Assembly: GCA_018000995.1 (NCBI GenBank)
Contig: JAGNIU010000001.1
Span: forward strand, 62,001-126,000
DNA from: Bacteroidia bacterium
GTDB taxonomy: Bacteria > Bacteroidota > Bacteroidia > B-17B0 > Aurantibacillaceae
Length of the DNA: 64,000 nt
Direction of reading: 5' to 3'
Positions 44,173-53,974 of the stretch are shown in pieces. The position numbers and the translations under genes are program-made. Each line of letters opens with the position of its first letter. The first letter of the stretch is position 1. The notes beneath the pieces are model-generated. The model did not search any database. It had not been told where the DNA came from and saw only the letters and a program-made list of their open reading frames with translations.

Positions 44173-45675
44173 TTGTTTATTCTCACATTTCTTTCTCCTT
44201 TTATTACTAAATCTCAAAACACTTTGCCTACAACAACTGTTACAGGTTGTTTAAAGGTTGATAGTACAATGAGAACAGGTAATTTAGAGAGTACCGGTAA
44301 TTTAGATGTTGCAGGTTCCGGTCGCATCGATAGCTCTTTAGTAGTTGGTGATACCATGAAAGCCCAAGATATTGAGGTTTCAGGTAATGCAAAAATTGCC
44401 GGTGATATTAACATCGGTGGTGGTATGTTCTTTAAAAACGGTACAGGCATTAGTGTAACATCAGGAACAACAACAGGGACTGAAATTTATAGTTATGGTA
44501 AATCAGCTATTGGCGCCAGCCCGACATTAAATCCATGTATTAACCCCAACCCTCCTTTCACAGCTCACCAATTTGGTGGAGTTTTTCAAATTTATGATAA
44601 TGGTCCAAGTGGCTACACCGGGGGAAGTATTTTGACTATGCAATCCTGGAATAACGGAAGCTCAATGGATGTTGCCGGTGGTGGTGGCTTACTTATGAAT
44701 TATTTTTGTGGTAAGGATATTTTCATGTGTACTGGTACTAATGGAGGGTCTGTTTTTGCAGGCGATATATTTCGCGCGAGTAAAAATGTTCAAATTGGAA
44801 ATCCGGGACCCTCTCCTATAGATGCTAATGTTTCATTAAATTTATTTCTTAATGGTACAACATCAGGCTTAAAACTTTGGTCTGGAGCAATACCTACAGT
44901 AAAACTCATACATGACAATTACGACCAATTTATGGTTATGGGTAATGGCAAAACTTCTATTGGTGTTAATGCAACACCAGGCGCAACTCCCTATAAAACA
45001 TTAACCGTAAATGGCGATGCTTCTTTTGCTAATTACGGAGGTACTGACGGTGAAAATGCTTTTGAAATTTTAGGCAATAACCAAATACCAACAAGAAGAG
45101 GTGTTTCGTTAGACAATAACAGTAATGTTACTTTCTATTTAAACCCCACCTCAACCACCGGTTCTTTTAAATTTAAAAATGGGCTATTGCCAACTTATGA
45201 TTTAATGGAGCTTGATGTTTATGGCAAACTTGCTTTAACATCATATAGTACTGATGCTATTGTTGTAAAGAATTTTGGAGAAAATAAAATAAAATTTAAA
45301 ACTAAATCTAATGGGCAAACTTGCATCGGCTGCGATAATGCCGGTACTTTTATGTTGGCTGTTGAAGGAAAAATTGGGGCGCGTGAAATCAAAGTTACAG
45401 CTGTTACGCCATGGCCTGATTTTGTTTTTGAAAAGAATTATAAATTAATTCCACTATTAACGGTAGACGAATACATCAAATCAAATAAGCATTTGCCGGG
45501 CATTCCCTCGGCAAATGAATTAGAAAATGAAACTTACGGATTGGACATTGCAAAGATGCAGGGCTTACAAATGGAAAAAATTGAAGATATTTATTTGTAT
45601 TTAATTGATTTGAAAAAGGAAATTGAAGTTTTGAAAAAAGAAAACGCGAAATTAAAAAAGCAAAATGATAAATAA
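44173..45675 (+). CDS. Secreted fibre-like protein, out of frame with its natural ATG
   Basis: About 500 residues are open from a TTG at 44173. The body is Gly/Asn/Thr-rich and repetitive (LESTGNLDVAGSGRIDSSLV), as in tail-fibre-like Bacteroidota surface proteins. The C-terminus is the typical fibre end: FEKNYKLIPLLTVDEYIKSN, HLPGIPSANELE and a terminal coiled coil rich in KKE. The upstream ATG at 44118 is in a different frame (55 bases away). Removing one heptamer gives an in-frame start with a fine signal peptide: basic n-region NLKRK, core LALSLTLFILTFLSPF, end TKSQN. As sequenced, export looks switched off unless the TTG or slippage serves. The next gene overlaps its end by 11 bp. Confidence 0.82.
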   Translation: MFILTFLSPFITKSQNTLPTTTVTGCLKVDSTMRTGNLESTGNLDVAGSGRIDSSLVVGDTMKAQDIEVSGNAKIAGDINIGGGMFFKNGTGISVTSGTTTGTEIYSYGKSAIGASPTLNPCINPNPPFTAHQFGGVFQIYDNGPSGYTGGSILTMQSWNNGSSMDVAGGGGLLMNYFCGKDIFMCTGTNGGSVFAGDIFRASKNVQIGNPGPSPIDANVSLNLFLNGTTSGLKLWSGAIPTVKLIHDNYDQFMVMGNGKTSIGVNATPGATPYKTLTVNGDASFANYGGTDGENAFEILGNNQIPTRRGVSLDNNSNVTFYLNPTSTTGSFKFKNGLLPTYDLMELDVYGKLALTSYSTDAIVVKNFGENKIKFKTKSNGQTCIGCDNAGTFMLAVEGKIGAREIKVTAVTPWPDFVFEKNYKLIPLLTVDEYIKSNKHLPGIPSANELENETYGLDIAKMQGLQMEKIEDIYLYLIDLKKEIEVLKKENAKLKKQNDK

Positions 45676-46216
45676 AATAATGTTATTCTCGAAAAAATAT
45701 TTTAATCAGGTCGCCTTGCCTTCTTCGTTAGTGCTAATGCTTATTATTTTCAGCACATGTAAAAAATATCCGGAAGGCGGATTTGAAAAAAGAGGGCCCG
45801 TGGTTTTATTGAAGCACAATGGTGCTTGGACATTAACTCTTTACGAAGTTAATGGCATAGATTCTACCAATTTAATTAATTATAACGGTAATGAAAAATA
45901 CAAGGAGGTTTCTTTTTATAAAGAAGATACTCCATATCATCCTCACTTATACGGGAAAAACTTTGATTCATTTATTTATATTGTTAATTTTTTGGACGAT
46001 AATACCAAATTGAGCTTTGCAGATGGTGTTGGCTCCTATGACAACATAACCAAATATTGTTGGGTTAATAATAGCTATGCATCAGGTTGTTACAGATTGT
46101 TTTTTAATCCTGAAGGTCATTCATCCGTTTGGGGAATAAATAAATTAACAAAAAAAGAACTAATCCTTGAATGTCGACAGAATCATTCTTACAAATTAAA
46201 ATTCAAACCACGATGA
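45665..46216 (+). CDS. Putative lipoprotein of unknown function
   Basis: A 183-residue protein with a lipoprotein-type signal: hydrophobic SLVLMLIIFSTC with the lipobox Cys near residue 32. The mature region has segments GAWTLTLYEVNGIDSTNLI and FDSFIYIVNFLDDNTKLSF, reminiscent of small lipocalin-like beta proteins, but I recognise no named domain. An internal ATG at 45680 could be the start. The gene overlaps the fibre-gene end by 11 bp and the next gene by 4 bp (ATGA), so the three form one translationally coupled operon. Confidence 0.75.
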   Translation: MINKIMLFSKKYFNQVALPSSLVLMLIIFSTCKKYPEGGFEKRGPVVLLKHNGAWTLTLYEVNGIDSTNLINYNGNEKYKEVSFYKEDTPYHPHLYGKNFDSFIYIVNFLDDNTKLSFADGVGSYDNITKYCWVNNSYASGCYRLFFNPEGHSSVWGINKLTKKELILECRQNHSYKLKFKPR

Positions 46217-48747
46217 AAAAAAAATTAGGTGTTTTCTTTTTACTATTTTTGTTTTATCAAGACATTTATGGACAAATAGATCATAATAAAGCGCATCGCC
46301 GATATTGGTATTATCGTACCCGAATGGTTAATGATTTTATTAAAATTGGAAAGGAGCAGGGAGACTGCGTTGTATTTGCAGAACGAAATTTTGGAAAACA
46401 GAATAAGTCTAAAATTGGGCCTGATCAAATTGATATTATCAATCAATATATTATGACCTTAGCATTAGAGTATAAATTATTAAGCAGGGGCCTTCAAGAT
46501 AAAAACGAAACCATTTATGAGTTATTCCACTTAATGTGGACTATAAACAGATTAGATCTTGAGGCAGAACAATATTGGGATACCCCAGCAAGCAACACGG
46601 AAATTTCTTCATACAATGGACCATTAAATGCATTTATGTTACGGGAAGATATGCCATTAAATTACATTAGCAACAATAATAATTTAAAACATTTTAATTA
46701 TGAGTTGAACTTAGACCCTAATGCAACAAATCCCAAAAGCTTTTGTGGTTTAGACCCAGTTTCTTCCTTAACACCAAACGAGAAATTTAGTGGCTATTTT
46801 CTTGGCAACGAACCAAAAGGCGATTTAACAATGCCGCATGATAAATATCACTCAATGCTAGTTGCATTGATGTTCGTTGTAAAATACATTCCTTCGGGCG
46901 TTGGATATTATGAAAACGGCGTCTTGCAACAGTTCCAAGATAACGTTTCGGATCTAAAAACTGAAGCGGTAAAAATGGCAGAACGAATTTATCATTATGT
47001 AAGTAATAGCAGTTACGTACTTCATTATAAAAATTCAAACGAGTCTAATGTTGGTGCTTTGGATGTAGGAAACGGCGCTTGGGCATATGCTTGGCCGCTG
47101 AGCAGAATGGCTTGTCATGTCAAAAATGGTTTTCCTTTTACTGAAAGCATTAGTTATTGTAATGCTCAAGGTGTAATGGATCCCTTTGCTGCTTCTGCCG
47201 GTTTAATAGAGTATAATGCAATGACCACTACTTCAACCTTACCTCCAATAACAATTAGCACTAGACCATTCGCAAATAAGGATCTCTACCTTTCCCCTGA
47301 AGATTTTGCAGTATTCAAGGCTTGGGATCAAGCAGGCACTAACACATCTCCACCTTTTATCCCAATTTGGGTTTCAATGAATAATAACTCTATCGTTAAT
47401 AGTTTAGAGTGGGCCGAACTATTGAGAAAAGTTTTGCATCAAGATGGTTTTTTAAACAAACAATTAAGTGTTTTTGCAATTCCGATTGACAAAGCCGGCT
47501 GCAAAGGACCATATCATTTCAATGGTTGTGACTATCCTGATTGGGAATGGTCATCGCAAGATAGGCTAGAACATCCGTATTATAGAGGCAGGGGATGCAA
47601 TGGAAATACTGATCCAGTGTTTGAGGGAAATTATCCCGGAGTAGATTATATGCTCTTGCATAACTTATATTATGAATACATGAATCAAATTACAATTGAT
47701 GGAACCAATGGAAACGCATCAGCTAATTCACAATCCGGAGGTAATGGACTTGGATCTGTTTTTGGTTCAGTTGGCAATTTCATTAGTAACGCTACGCAAT
47801 ATGTTGTTAATGGTGTTTCAAATTTTGTTAACACTACATTACCTGTTTATCTGTGTAATATCAGTAGCTCAATTGCAGGTGTTAGTTTAAATTGTTCAAA
47901 TACATCAAATGCAAATACTCCATTCCCATATTTAGGATATAATTTAATGGATAATTTTGATAATAGTTCTTGGCCAAAAAAAATAGTAACAGGTTTTGGT
48001 CCGAGCTTTAGTCAGGTAATGGTGGGAGTAACATCAAGGCCCGCAAAAATTTCAGTTTTTCAAAATTTAACTTCCAATGCTGAAATTAATTCCTTATCTA
48101 ATGTTTGTGGCAATTGCGGAATGCAATCTTTGCAAGAACCTGCTGATGTAGTTTATAGAGCAGGTAAAGAAATAACTTTATTACCAGGTTTTACAGTATA
48201 TCCGGGCGCGAATTTCCATGCCTATGTTTCTCGTTATTTGTGTTCTAGTAATGGCGATCCAATGAACATGAGACTAATAAACGGAGACTCTACAATTGTA
48301 GATAGTTTAGACTACTTAACTGATAATTTTATGCAGATTCCGATACATGCAGTAAGTTCTCAGCCTTCAGATTCAGATTTATTTCCTTTAATAAATGACA
48401 GCACAGGTGAAAACTCTAGAATTAATGATAATGAACTTCATAATGTTCAGGAGCAAATTACTAATTCAACAAACGGCGAAAATGCATATTCTAATTTAAA
48501 CAAACGGTTCAATGTTCTCCCTAACCCAAATGAAGGCTTGTTTAAGATTTATGTCAACAGATATAACGACGACGAAACTATTAGTGTTTCTATTTACGAT
48601 AGCAAAGGTGTAGAAATAAGACGCTATGAAAACGTATACGAGGTTTTAGAAATAGATTTAACGGAGTTTGGCAAAGGGATTTATCTTATCAAAATGTTTT
48701 CTTCATTGAGCAATGAACAAAAGCTAAAAAAAATAGTTATCCAGTAG
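46213..48747 (+). CDS. Large secreted protein with T9SS sorting domain
   Basis: An 844-residue secreted protein. The ATG at 46213 begins a signal peptide (KKKLGVFFLLFLFYQDIYGQ) and overlaps the previous stop as ATGA. The N-terminal two thirds (helix-rich: RTRMVNDFIKIGKEQGDCVVF, MLVALMFVVKYIPSGVGYYE) resemble no family I recognise. Around residues 640-690, AGKEITLLPGFTVYPGANFHAYV is the 3-coathanger-stack-like segment frequent before T9SS tails. A type A sorting domain ends it (FNVLPNPNEGLFKIYV to KLKKIVIQ). It would be exported with the fibre-like protein and lipoprotein of the same operon. Confidence 0.8.
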   Translation: MKKKLGVFFLLFLFYQDIYGQIDHNKAHRRYWYYRTRMVNDFIKIGKEQGDCVVFAERNFGKQNKSKIGPDQIDIINQYIMTLALEYKLLSRGLQDKNETIYELFHLMWTINRLDLEAEQYWDTPASNTEISSYNGPLNAFMLREDMPLNYISNNNNLKHFNYELNLDPNATNPKSFCGLDPVSSLTPNEKFSGYFLGNEPKGDLTMPHDKYHSMLVALMFVVKYIPSGVGYYENGVLQQFQDNVSDLKTEAVKMAERIYHYVSNSSYVLHYKNSNESNVGALDVGNGAWAYAWPLSRMACHVKNGFPFTESISYCNAQGVMDPFAASAGLIEYNAMTTTSTLPPITISTRPFANKDLYLSPEDFAVFKAWDQAGTNTSPPFIPIWVSMNNNSIVNSLEWAELLRKVLHQDGFLNKQLSVFAIPIDKAGCKGPYHFNGCDYPDWEWSSQDRLEHPYYRGRGCNGNTDPVFEGNYPGVDYMLLHNLYYEYMNQITIDGTNGNASANSQSGGNGLGSVFGSVGNFISNATQYVVNGVSNFVNTTLPVYLCNISSSIAGVSLNCSNTSNANTPFPYLGYNLMDNFDNSSWPKKIVTGFGPSFSQVMVGVTSRPAKISVFQNLTSNAEINSLSNVCGNCGMQSLQEPADVVYRAGKEITLLPGFTVYPGANFHAYVSRYLCSSNGDPMNMRLINGDSTIVDSLDYLTDNFMQIPIHAVSSQPSDSDLFPLINDSTGENSRINDNELHNVQEQITNSTNGENAYSNLNKRFNVLPNPNEGLFKIYVNRYNDDETISVSIYDSKGVEIRRYENVYEVLEIDLTEFGKGIYLIKMFSSLSNEQKLKKIVIQ

Positions 48748-48771
48748 GGATCAAAAGAATTTAATAATCAC

Positions 48772-51009
48772 TTACTTCAAAAGAGTAACGTGACCATAAT
48801 GCACTTCTTCGCGTTTTGTGACTATATTATAAAACGTAATCATCCAAACATAAACATCTTGCTGACAAGGTTTATTAAGATAGGTTCCATCCCAACCTGT
48901 TGGTGTATCTCTGGTTCTGAAAATACATTCACCCCAGCGGTCGTATATTTCAAATAGATATTTCTCTACACCAAAAACAGAAGGCATAAAAATATCATTC
49001 TTCCCATCTTTATTTCCCGGCGTAAAACTATTTGGTATCCAAAAAGCAAATTCAGGAATAATTTTCACAACACGTATTGCAGTATCTACACAACCAAATT
49101 GATTCACCACAGTTTGTACAATTTGATACTCACCAGGTTTAGTATAAGAATACATTGGGTTTTGAGATGAACTACTACCCCCGTCTCCAAAATTATAATT
49201 CCAACTAATCGCACTTATACTCTCATCAAAGAAAATAATGTCGGGATCGTAAATACTTGTTTCGGTTGGGGTCAGTGAAAAACCTGCTGTTGGCAGCGGA
49301 CTAACGGTTATCATCCCAGGCACAACAAACTTAGTGGTATCAATACAACCTGCTACCGAAATAATAGTTAGTGTTACGTCATAAACACCCGCCGGCGAAA
49401 AAACATGTGTAGGACTGGTTTGGTTAGAACTTCCTCCGTCGCTATACTCCCACAAATAAATTGGAGTTCCCCCCGAAATACTGTTATTTGTAAATGTTAC
49501 CGATGCAGGATCACACAAGGTTACTGAATCAGCCACAAAATTTGCTGTTGGTATTGGGTAAACTTCAACAGTATTACTCAACGTTTTAATACACATTTTT
49601 TGTTGAACAATAACCGAAACAGGAAAAATACCGGGAGCATTAAACACAACTCCGTTCGGACTTTGCAAAGTAGAAGTAACCGGTAATGCAGGAGCACCAA
49701 AATTCCAATTGAATGTTGTGTATCCCGGTGCAAATAAACCACCAACCGTAAAATTAAAACTATTACCAACTATACATTCTGGTGGCGGTGGCGTAAATGT
49801 TGGTTTTAAATTCGGGTAAACATAATATGTTTTTGATGTTGTATCAGCGCAAGGCTTACCGGGGTTTGCAATTAAGGTAACAAGGTAAGCACCACTATCA
49901 GGATAAGTATAAAAAGGGTTCGTAAAATTAGAAGTGTCGGCCAGTGTAGTTGGATCGCCAAAATTCCAAAAGTAATTTGTGCCATTAATACTATTATTGC
50001 TAAACTGTAAAGTGTAACCACTGCAATATTGATTTTGTGGCGGATTTCCTATTGGCGTTGCTTGATCATTAAACTGAGCTAACACAGTTACACTACAAGT
50101 AACAACGTTAAATTGAAAATCACGGTAATGCGTTCCAATTAATGTTGCACCTCTCCATTCTTGTACACATACTCCAACAACCCATTGTCCGTTAATATCA
50201 GGAACACCATTTAAAAATCCTGTTGACGAATTAATATTAATAGCGGGGTTAGATGACATTGGGAAACCACCGCTGTAAGGACTAATAAAATTTATTCCAT
50301 TGTAAGGAGGTGGCGTATTTACACTAGGACAACTTGGAGGCGGTGAAACACAACTTGGATTTGTTGGAGGATTCATTACAATTGGACAACAATTATCTAA
50401 ACCTTGATAAGGGGCGCATAAAGAATAAACTAAAACATCACCGTCGGGATCTGTTGCAGCGTGATCAAATTTTATAGGTATACCATTACAAATAAAAATA
50501 GGTGGAAATTTATTAAAGCGCGGACAAGAATTATTGGCTACAACTTCCGGTCCTGGAATATGTTCCCAATACGTTGCACCGGTTCCTCCCGGATTTACAA
50601 TATTAAGAATAGAATTATTCCTGCAACAACGTTGATACACTATATAATATCCACCTGTTCGTGGAGGAAGATTAACAACATCTTCGTAAATGGCTTCTTC
50701 AACACAAACATCATTTGGCGTTTGAATACAAGGATTATTAATAGATGGTGGGATATTAGCCTGTGCAACTAAAGGGAAATTTAATGTTTGAACAACATTA
50801 TTATTCGCGTCATAAATAGTAACAAAAGCCGGACTATCAAATGGCGCTTGTCCTAAAAAACAATCGCGGTAAATTTTTAACGTAATGTGGTAGTCGTTAT
50901 TGGTTAGTTTATCATAATAGATTTCACCACCCACAATATGCGTGGCTTTGAGTTGCGAACTAAGCACAACAAATACTATTAAAAAATATTTAGTAAAGTC
51001 CTTTAACAC
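48772..51009 (-). CDS. PKD-repeat surface protein with gliding motility-type C-terminus, copy 1
   Basis: A 745-residue secreted protein. After signal peptide LIVFVVLSSQLKATHIVGG comes a conserved Bacteroidota N-terminal region (GEIYYDKLTNNDYHITLKIY, WVVGVCVQEWRGATLIGTHY). Four PKD-type domains follow from about residue 325 (landmarks YFWNFGDP, FNWNFGAP, YLWEYSDGG, WNYNFGDGG). The C-terminus is the gliding motility-associated/CHU_C type B T9SS region: IPNSFTPGNKDGKNDIFMPS, YLFEIYDRWGECIF, GWDGTYLNKPCQQDVYVW. It would be carried outside the cell. It is a close paralogue of the gene at 51114-53306. Confidence 0.88.
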   Translation of the reverse strand: MLKDFTKYFLIVFVVLSSQLKATHIVGGEIYYDKLTNNDYHITLKIYRDCFLGQAPFDSPAFVTIYDANNNVVQTLNFPLVAQANIPPSINNPCIQTPNDVCVEEAIYEDVVNLPPRTGGYYIVYQRCCRNNSILNIVNPGGTGATYWEHIPGPEVVANNSCPRFNKFPPIFICNGIPIKFDHAATDPDGDVLVYSLCAPYQGLDNCCPIVMNPPTNPSCVSPPPSCPSVNTPPPYNGINFISPYSGGFPMSSNPAININSSTGFLNGVPDINGQWVVGVCVQEWRGATLIGTHYRDFQFNVVTCSVTVLAQFNDQATPIGNPPQNQYCSGYTLQFSNNSINGTNYFWNFGDPTTLADTSNFTNPFYTYPDSGAYLVTLIANPGKPCADTTSKTYYVYPNLKPTFTPPPPECIVGNSFNFTVGGLFAPGYTTFNWNFGAPALPVTSTLQSPNGVVFNAPGIFPVSVIVQQKMCIKTLSNTVEVYPIPTANFVADSVTLCDPASVTFTNNSISGGTPIYLWEYSDGGSSNQTSPTHVFSPAGVYDVTLTIISVAGCIDTTKFVVPGMITVSPLPTAGFSLTPTETSIYDPDIIFFDESISAISWNYNFGDGGSSSSQNPMYSYTKPGEYQIVQTVVNQFGCVDTAIRVVKIIPEFAFWIPNSFTPGNKDGKNDIFMPSVFGVEKYLFEIYDRWGECIFRTRDTPTGWDGTYLNKPCQQDVYVWMITFYNIVTKREEVHYGHVTLLK

Positions 51010-51113
51010 AGTTGTTTGACCAATAAAGTTAGCAAAAATTACCGATTTTTAATAGGAATGAGTGGAAACCGCCTTAAAATTAGGCTATTACAGAAGCTTT
51101 GAATTAAATGGGC

Positions 51114-53306
51114 CTATTTTAACAGATTAACATGTCCGTAATGGACTTCCTCGCGAAGAGTAACTGTATTGTAAAAAGTAATCATCCAAACATAAACATC
51201 TTGTTGACAAGGTCTGCCTCCTCTATTACCATCCCAGCCTATTGAAGTGTCTTTTGTTTTGAAAATACATTCACCCCATCGATCATATATTTCAAATAAA
51301 TAATTTTCTACGCCAATAACTGAAGGCATAAAAATATCATTCTTTCCATCTTTATTTCCGGGTGTAAAACTATTCGGAATCCAAAAAGCAAATTCAGGTG
51401 TAATTTTTACAAAACGAATAGCTGTATCCTGACAACCAAATTGATTTACTACAGTTTGAATTATTTCGTAATCGCCAGGCTTCGTATATGAATGTGTTGG
51501 ACTTTGCATTGAACTTGCATCACCATCCCCAAAAGAATAATTCCAGCTTACCGAATTTAAACTGAGGTCTAAAAAATTAATGTCCGGTTCAAAAATACTG
51601 GTTTCAATAGGAGAAACAGAAAATCCTGCAACAGGTTTTGGTGTAACGGTTACCATACCCGGTACAATAAATTTACTGGTATCACTACAACCCGCTGCTG
51701 CTAGTATTGTAAGCATTACATTATAAACTCCGGCTGGTGTAAACACATGTGTTGGACTAACAGCTGTTGAATTTCCGCCATCGCTAAATTGCCAGATATA
51801 ACTTGGTGTTCCGGTTGCAACACTATTATTTGTAAATGTAACAACAGCAGGGTCGCATAAAGTAACAGAGTCGCCCACAAAATCAGCAATAGGAATAGGA
51901 TAAACTTCCACAGTATCTTTTAATGTTTTCTGACACATTTTTTGTTGTACAATAACTGAAACAGGAAAACTACCTGCTGAATTATATGTAATTCCACTTG
52001 GTGCTTGTAAGGTTGAAGTGATTGGTAAAGCTGATGCGCCGAAGTTCCAATTAAACGATGTGTAGGTTGGCGCGAACAATCCTCCCAATGTAAAACTAAA
52101 ACTATTTCCGGTTATACATTGTGGTGACGGTGCCGTGAAGGTTGGTGCCAGTACAGGATAAATATAAAATGTTTGTTTAGATGTATCTGCACACGGCTTG
52201 CCGGGATTGGCAATTAAAGAAACAACATAAGCACCAGTATCCGGATAAGTATAATTTGGATTTACTAGTTTTGAAGTATCCGCTAAAGTATTTGGGTCTC
52301 CGAAATTCCAAGTATACTCTGTACCGTTAATGCTATAGTTAGAGAAATACGTTGTGAAACCATTGCAAAATTGATTCGGAAGAGAATTTCCGCCAATTGT
52401 AATTGGATTCGACTGATCGTTAAACTGTGCCAAAACACTAATCTGACAAGTAACAACATTGAATTGAAAATCGCGATAGTGTGTTCCTATTAATTGTCCG
52501 CCTCTCCATTCTTCAACACAAACACCAACTACCCATTGTCCATCAATATCCGGAACGCCATTTAAAAATCCTGTTCCCGAATTTACATTAAGCGCAGGAT
52601 TAGATGACATTGGAAATGTGCCTGAATACGGACTTACAAATTGAAGATTTGTATACGGAGGAGGCACAAGCGGACAAAATCCTGTTGGCGGAGGTGAGCA
52701 TCCGTCGTATGGGGCGCATAAAGAATAAATCAAAACATCGCCATCAGGATCTGTTGCTGCGTGATCAAATTTTATTTGTACACCATTGCATAAAAAAATG
52801 GGAGGAAATTTATTGAAACGCGGGCTAGAATTTACTGCCACAACTTCCGGTCCCGGAATATGTTCCCAGTAAGTTGTACCTGTTGTGCCCGGTGCAGGAA
52901 TATTTAAAATGGAATTATTTCTACAACATCTTTGGTAAACCACAAAGTAGCCGCCTGTTTTAGGAGGAAGATTTACTGTAGTTTCATAAATTCCTTCCTC
53001 AACGCATTCGTTGCCCGGAGGCTGAATACACGGATTATTAATTGAAGGTGCAATATTATTTAGTGATAGTAATGGGACTAGTACACTGTCAACCAGAAAA
53101 CCATTGACATCAAAAATGGCAATCAATGCCGGATTATCTAATTGTGCTTGTCCGTTAAAACAATCGCGGTAAACTTTTAAAGTGATTTTATAATTATTGC
53201 CGCCTAAATTATCGTAATAAATTTCACCACCAACAATATGCGTTGCTTTTAGTTGTGACGAGATGACAACTAATAGGAGTAAAAAATATTTAGTAACTCG
53301 TTTCAA
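51114..53306 (-). CDS. PKD-repeat surface protein with gliding motility-type C-terminus, copy 2
   Basis: A 730-residue paralogue of the preceding protein with the same order: signal peptide (LLLLVVISSQLKATHIVGG), conserved N-terminal region, four PKD-type domains (YTWNFGDP, FNWNFGAS, YIWQFSDGG, WNYSFGDGD) and the type B C-terminus (IPNSFTPGNKDGKNDIFMPS). Long identical stretches show fairly recent tandem duplication. The main differences are a shorter proline-rich insert near residue 210 and changes between PKD domains. The two genes are 104 bp apart, each with its own signal peptide. Confidence 0.88.
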   Translation of the reverse strand: MKRVTKYFLLLLVVISSQLKATHIVGGEIYYDNLGGNNYKITLKVYRDCFNGQAQLDNPALIAIFDVNGFLVDSVLVPLLSLNNIAPSINNPCIQPPGNECVEEGIYETTVNLPPKTGGYFVVYQRCCRNNSILNIPAPGTTGTTYWEHIPGPEVVAVNSSPRFNKFPPIFLCNGVQIKFDHAATDPDGDVLIYSLCAPYDGCSPPPTGFCPLVPPPYTNLQFVSPYSGTFPMSSNPALNVNSGTGFLNGVPDIDGQWVVGVCVEEWRGGQLIGTHYRDFQFNVVTCQISVLAQFNDQSNPITIGGNSLPNQFCNGFTTYFSNYSINGTEYTWNFGDPNTLADTSKLVNPNYTYPDTGAYVVSLIANPGKPCADTSKQTFYIYPVLAPTFTAPSPQCITGNSFSFTLGGLFAPTYTSFNWNFGASALPITSTLQAPSGITYNSAGSFPVSVIVQQKMCQKTLKDTVEVYPIPIADFVGDSVTLCDPAVVTFTNNSVATGTPSYIWQFSDGGNSTAVSPTHVFTPAGVYNVMLTILAAAGCSDTSKFIVPGMVTVTPKPVAGFSVSPIETSIFEPDINFLDLSLNSVSWNYSFGDGDASSMQSPTHSYTKPGDYEIIQTVVNQFGCQDTAIRFVKITPEFAFWIPNSFTPGNKDGKNDIFMPSVIGVENYLFEIYDRWGECIFKTKDTSIGWDGNRGGRPCQQDVYVWMITFYNTVTLREEVHYGHVNLLK

Positions 53307-53458
53307 AACAATCCTTTAACTATCTAAAGTTAACGATAAAAGTTATTACTAAAAAAACGAATTTAACGATCGTCTTTTAAATTCGGGATTTGTGTAAGCT
53401 AATGTGTAATTTTACAATAGAATTCGACCACTTATAAAGAGAATCTGACCACTTATTA

Positions 53459-53875
53459 ATGAATGAAATTTCTGATATAAATTCTAAAACTGTCCTTTTT
53501 TTCGATGGGAATTGTGGTTTGTGTAACCGTAGTGTAAAATTTGTATTGCGGAAAGAAAAAAAATCGGAACTAATTTTCTCTGCGCTTCAATCTGAATTTG
53601 CTAAAAAAACATTGCAGCCATTTAATTTAGAAGGACAATTAGACAGCATGGTGCTTTTAGAAAACGGAAAAATTCATTTACAATCTTCCGCCGCATTAAG
53701 AGTAACAAAATATTTAAAAGGTTTATGGCCCTTGATGATGATATTTATTATAGTTCCTCCATTTATAAGAAACGGTATTTACAATTACGTTGCTAAAAAC
53801 AGAATCACTTGGTTTGGTACTGCCGATTATTGTGAGATGATGACGCCGGAATTAAGAAAACGGTTTTTGGAATAA
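53459..53875 (+). CDS. DCC-family (DUF393) thiol-disulfide oxidoreductase-like protein
   Basis: A 138-residue DUF393 protein. The diagnostic start is FFDGNCGLCNRSVKFVLRKE with a CxxC pair (residues about 21-24). A hydrophobic segment GLWPLMMIFIIVPPFIRNGIY follows, then the typical YVAKNRITWFG. The family is proposed to have thioredoxin-like redox activity, but the role is not established. It stands alone, with a long hairpin in the convergent gap after it. Confidence 0.88.
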   Translation: MNEISDINSKTVLFFDGNCGLCNRSVKFVLRKEKKSELIFSALQSEFAKKTLQPFNLEGQLDSMVLLENGKIHLQSSAALRVTKYLKGLWPLMMIFIIVPPFIRNGIYNYVAKNRITWFGTADYCEMMTPELRKRFLE

Positions 53876-53894
53876 ATAGCTTCAGCACATTCTT

Positions 53895-53970
53895 GCCACT
53901 AAAGCTCTAAAACACCAAATCCCACTAAAAATTACTTTTGTGGGATTTTGAGTCTTTGTGTTTTAGTGGC
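53895..53970. terminator. Long imperfect inverted repeat, probable bidirectional terminator
   Basis: Two 31-base arms (53895-53925 and 53940-53970) match at 25 positions around a 14-base loop. The outer GCCACTAAA/TTTAGTGGC and inner AAATCCCAC/GTGGGATTT blocks are perfect. It lies exactly between two convergent genes, ending 4 bases before the stop of the minus-strand one. It may also be a small mobile palindrome. Confidence 0.65.
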
Positions 53971-53974
53971 TATA

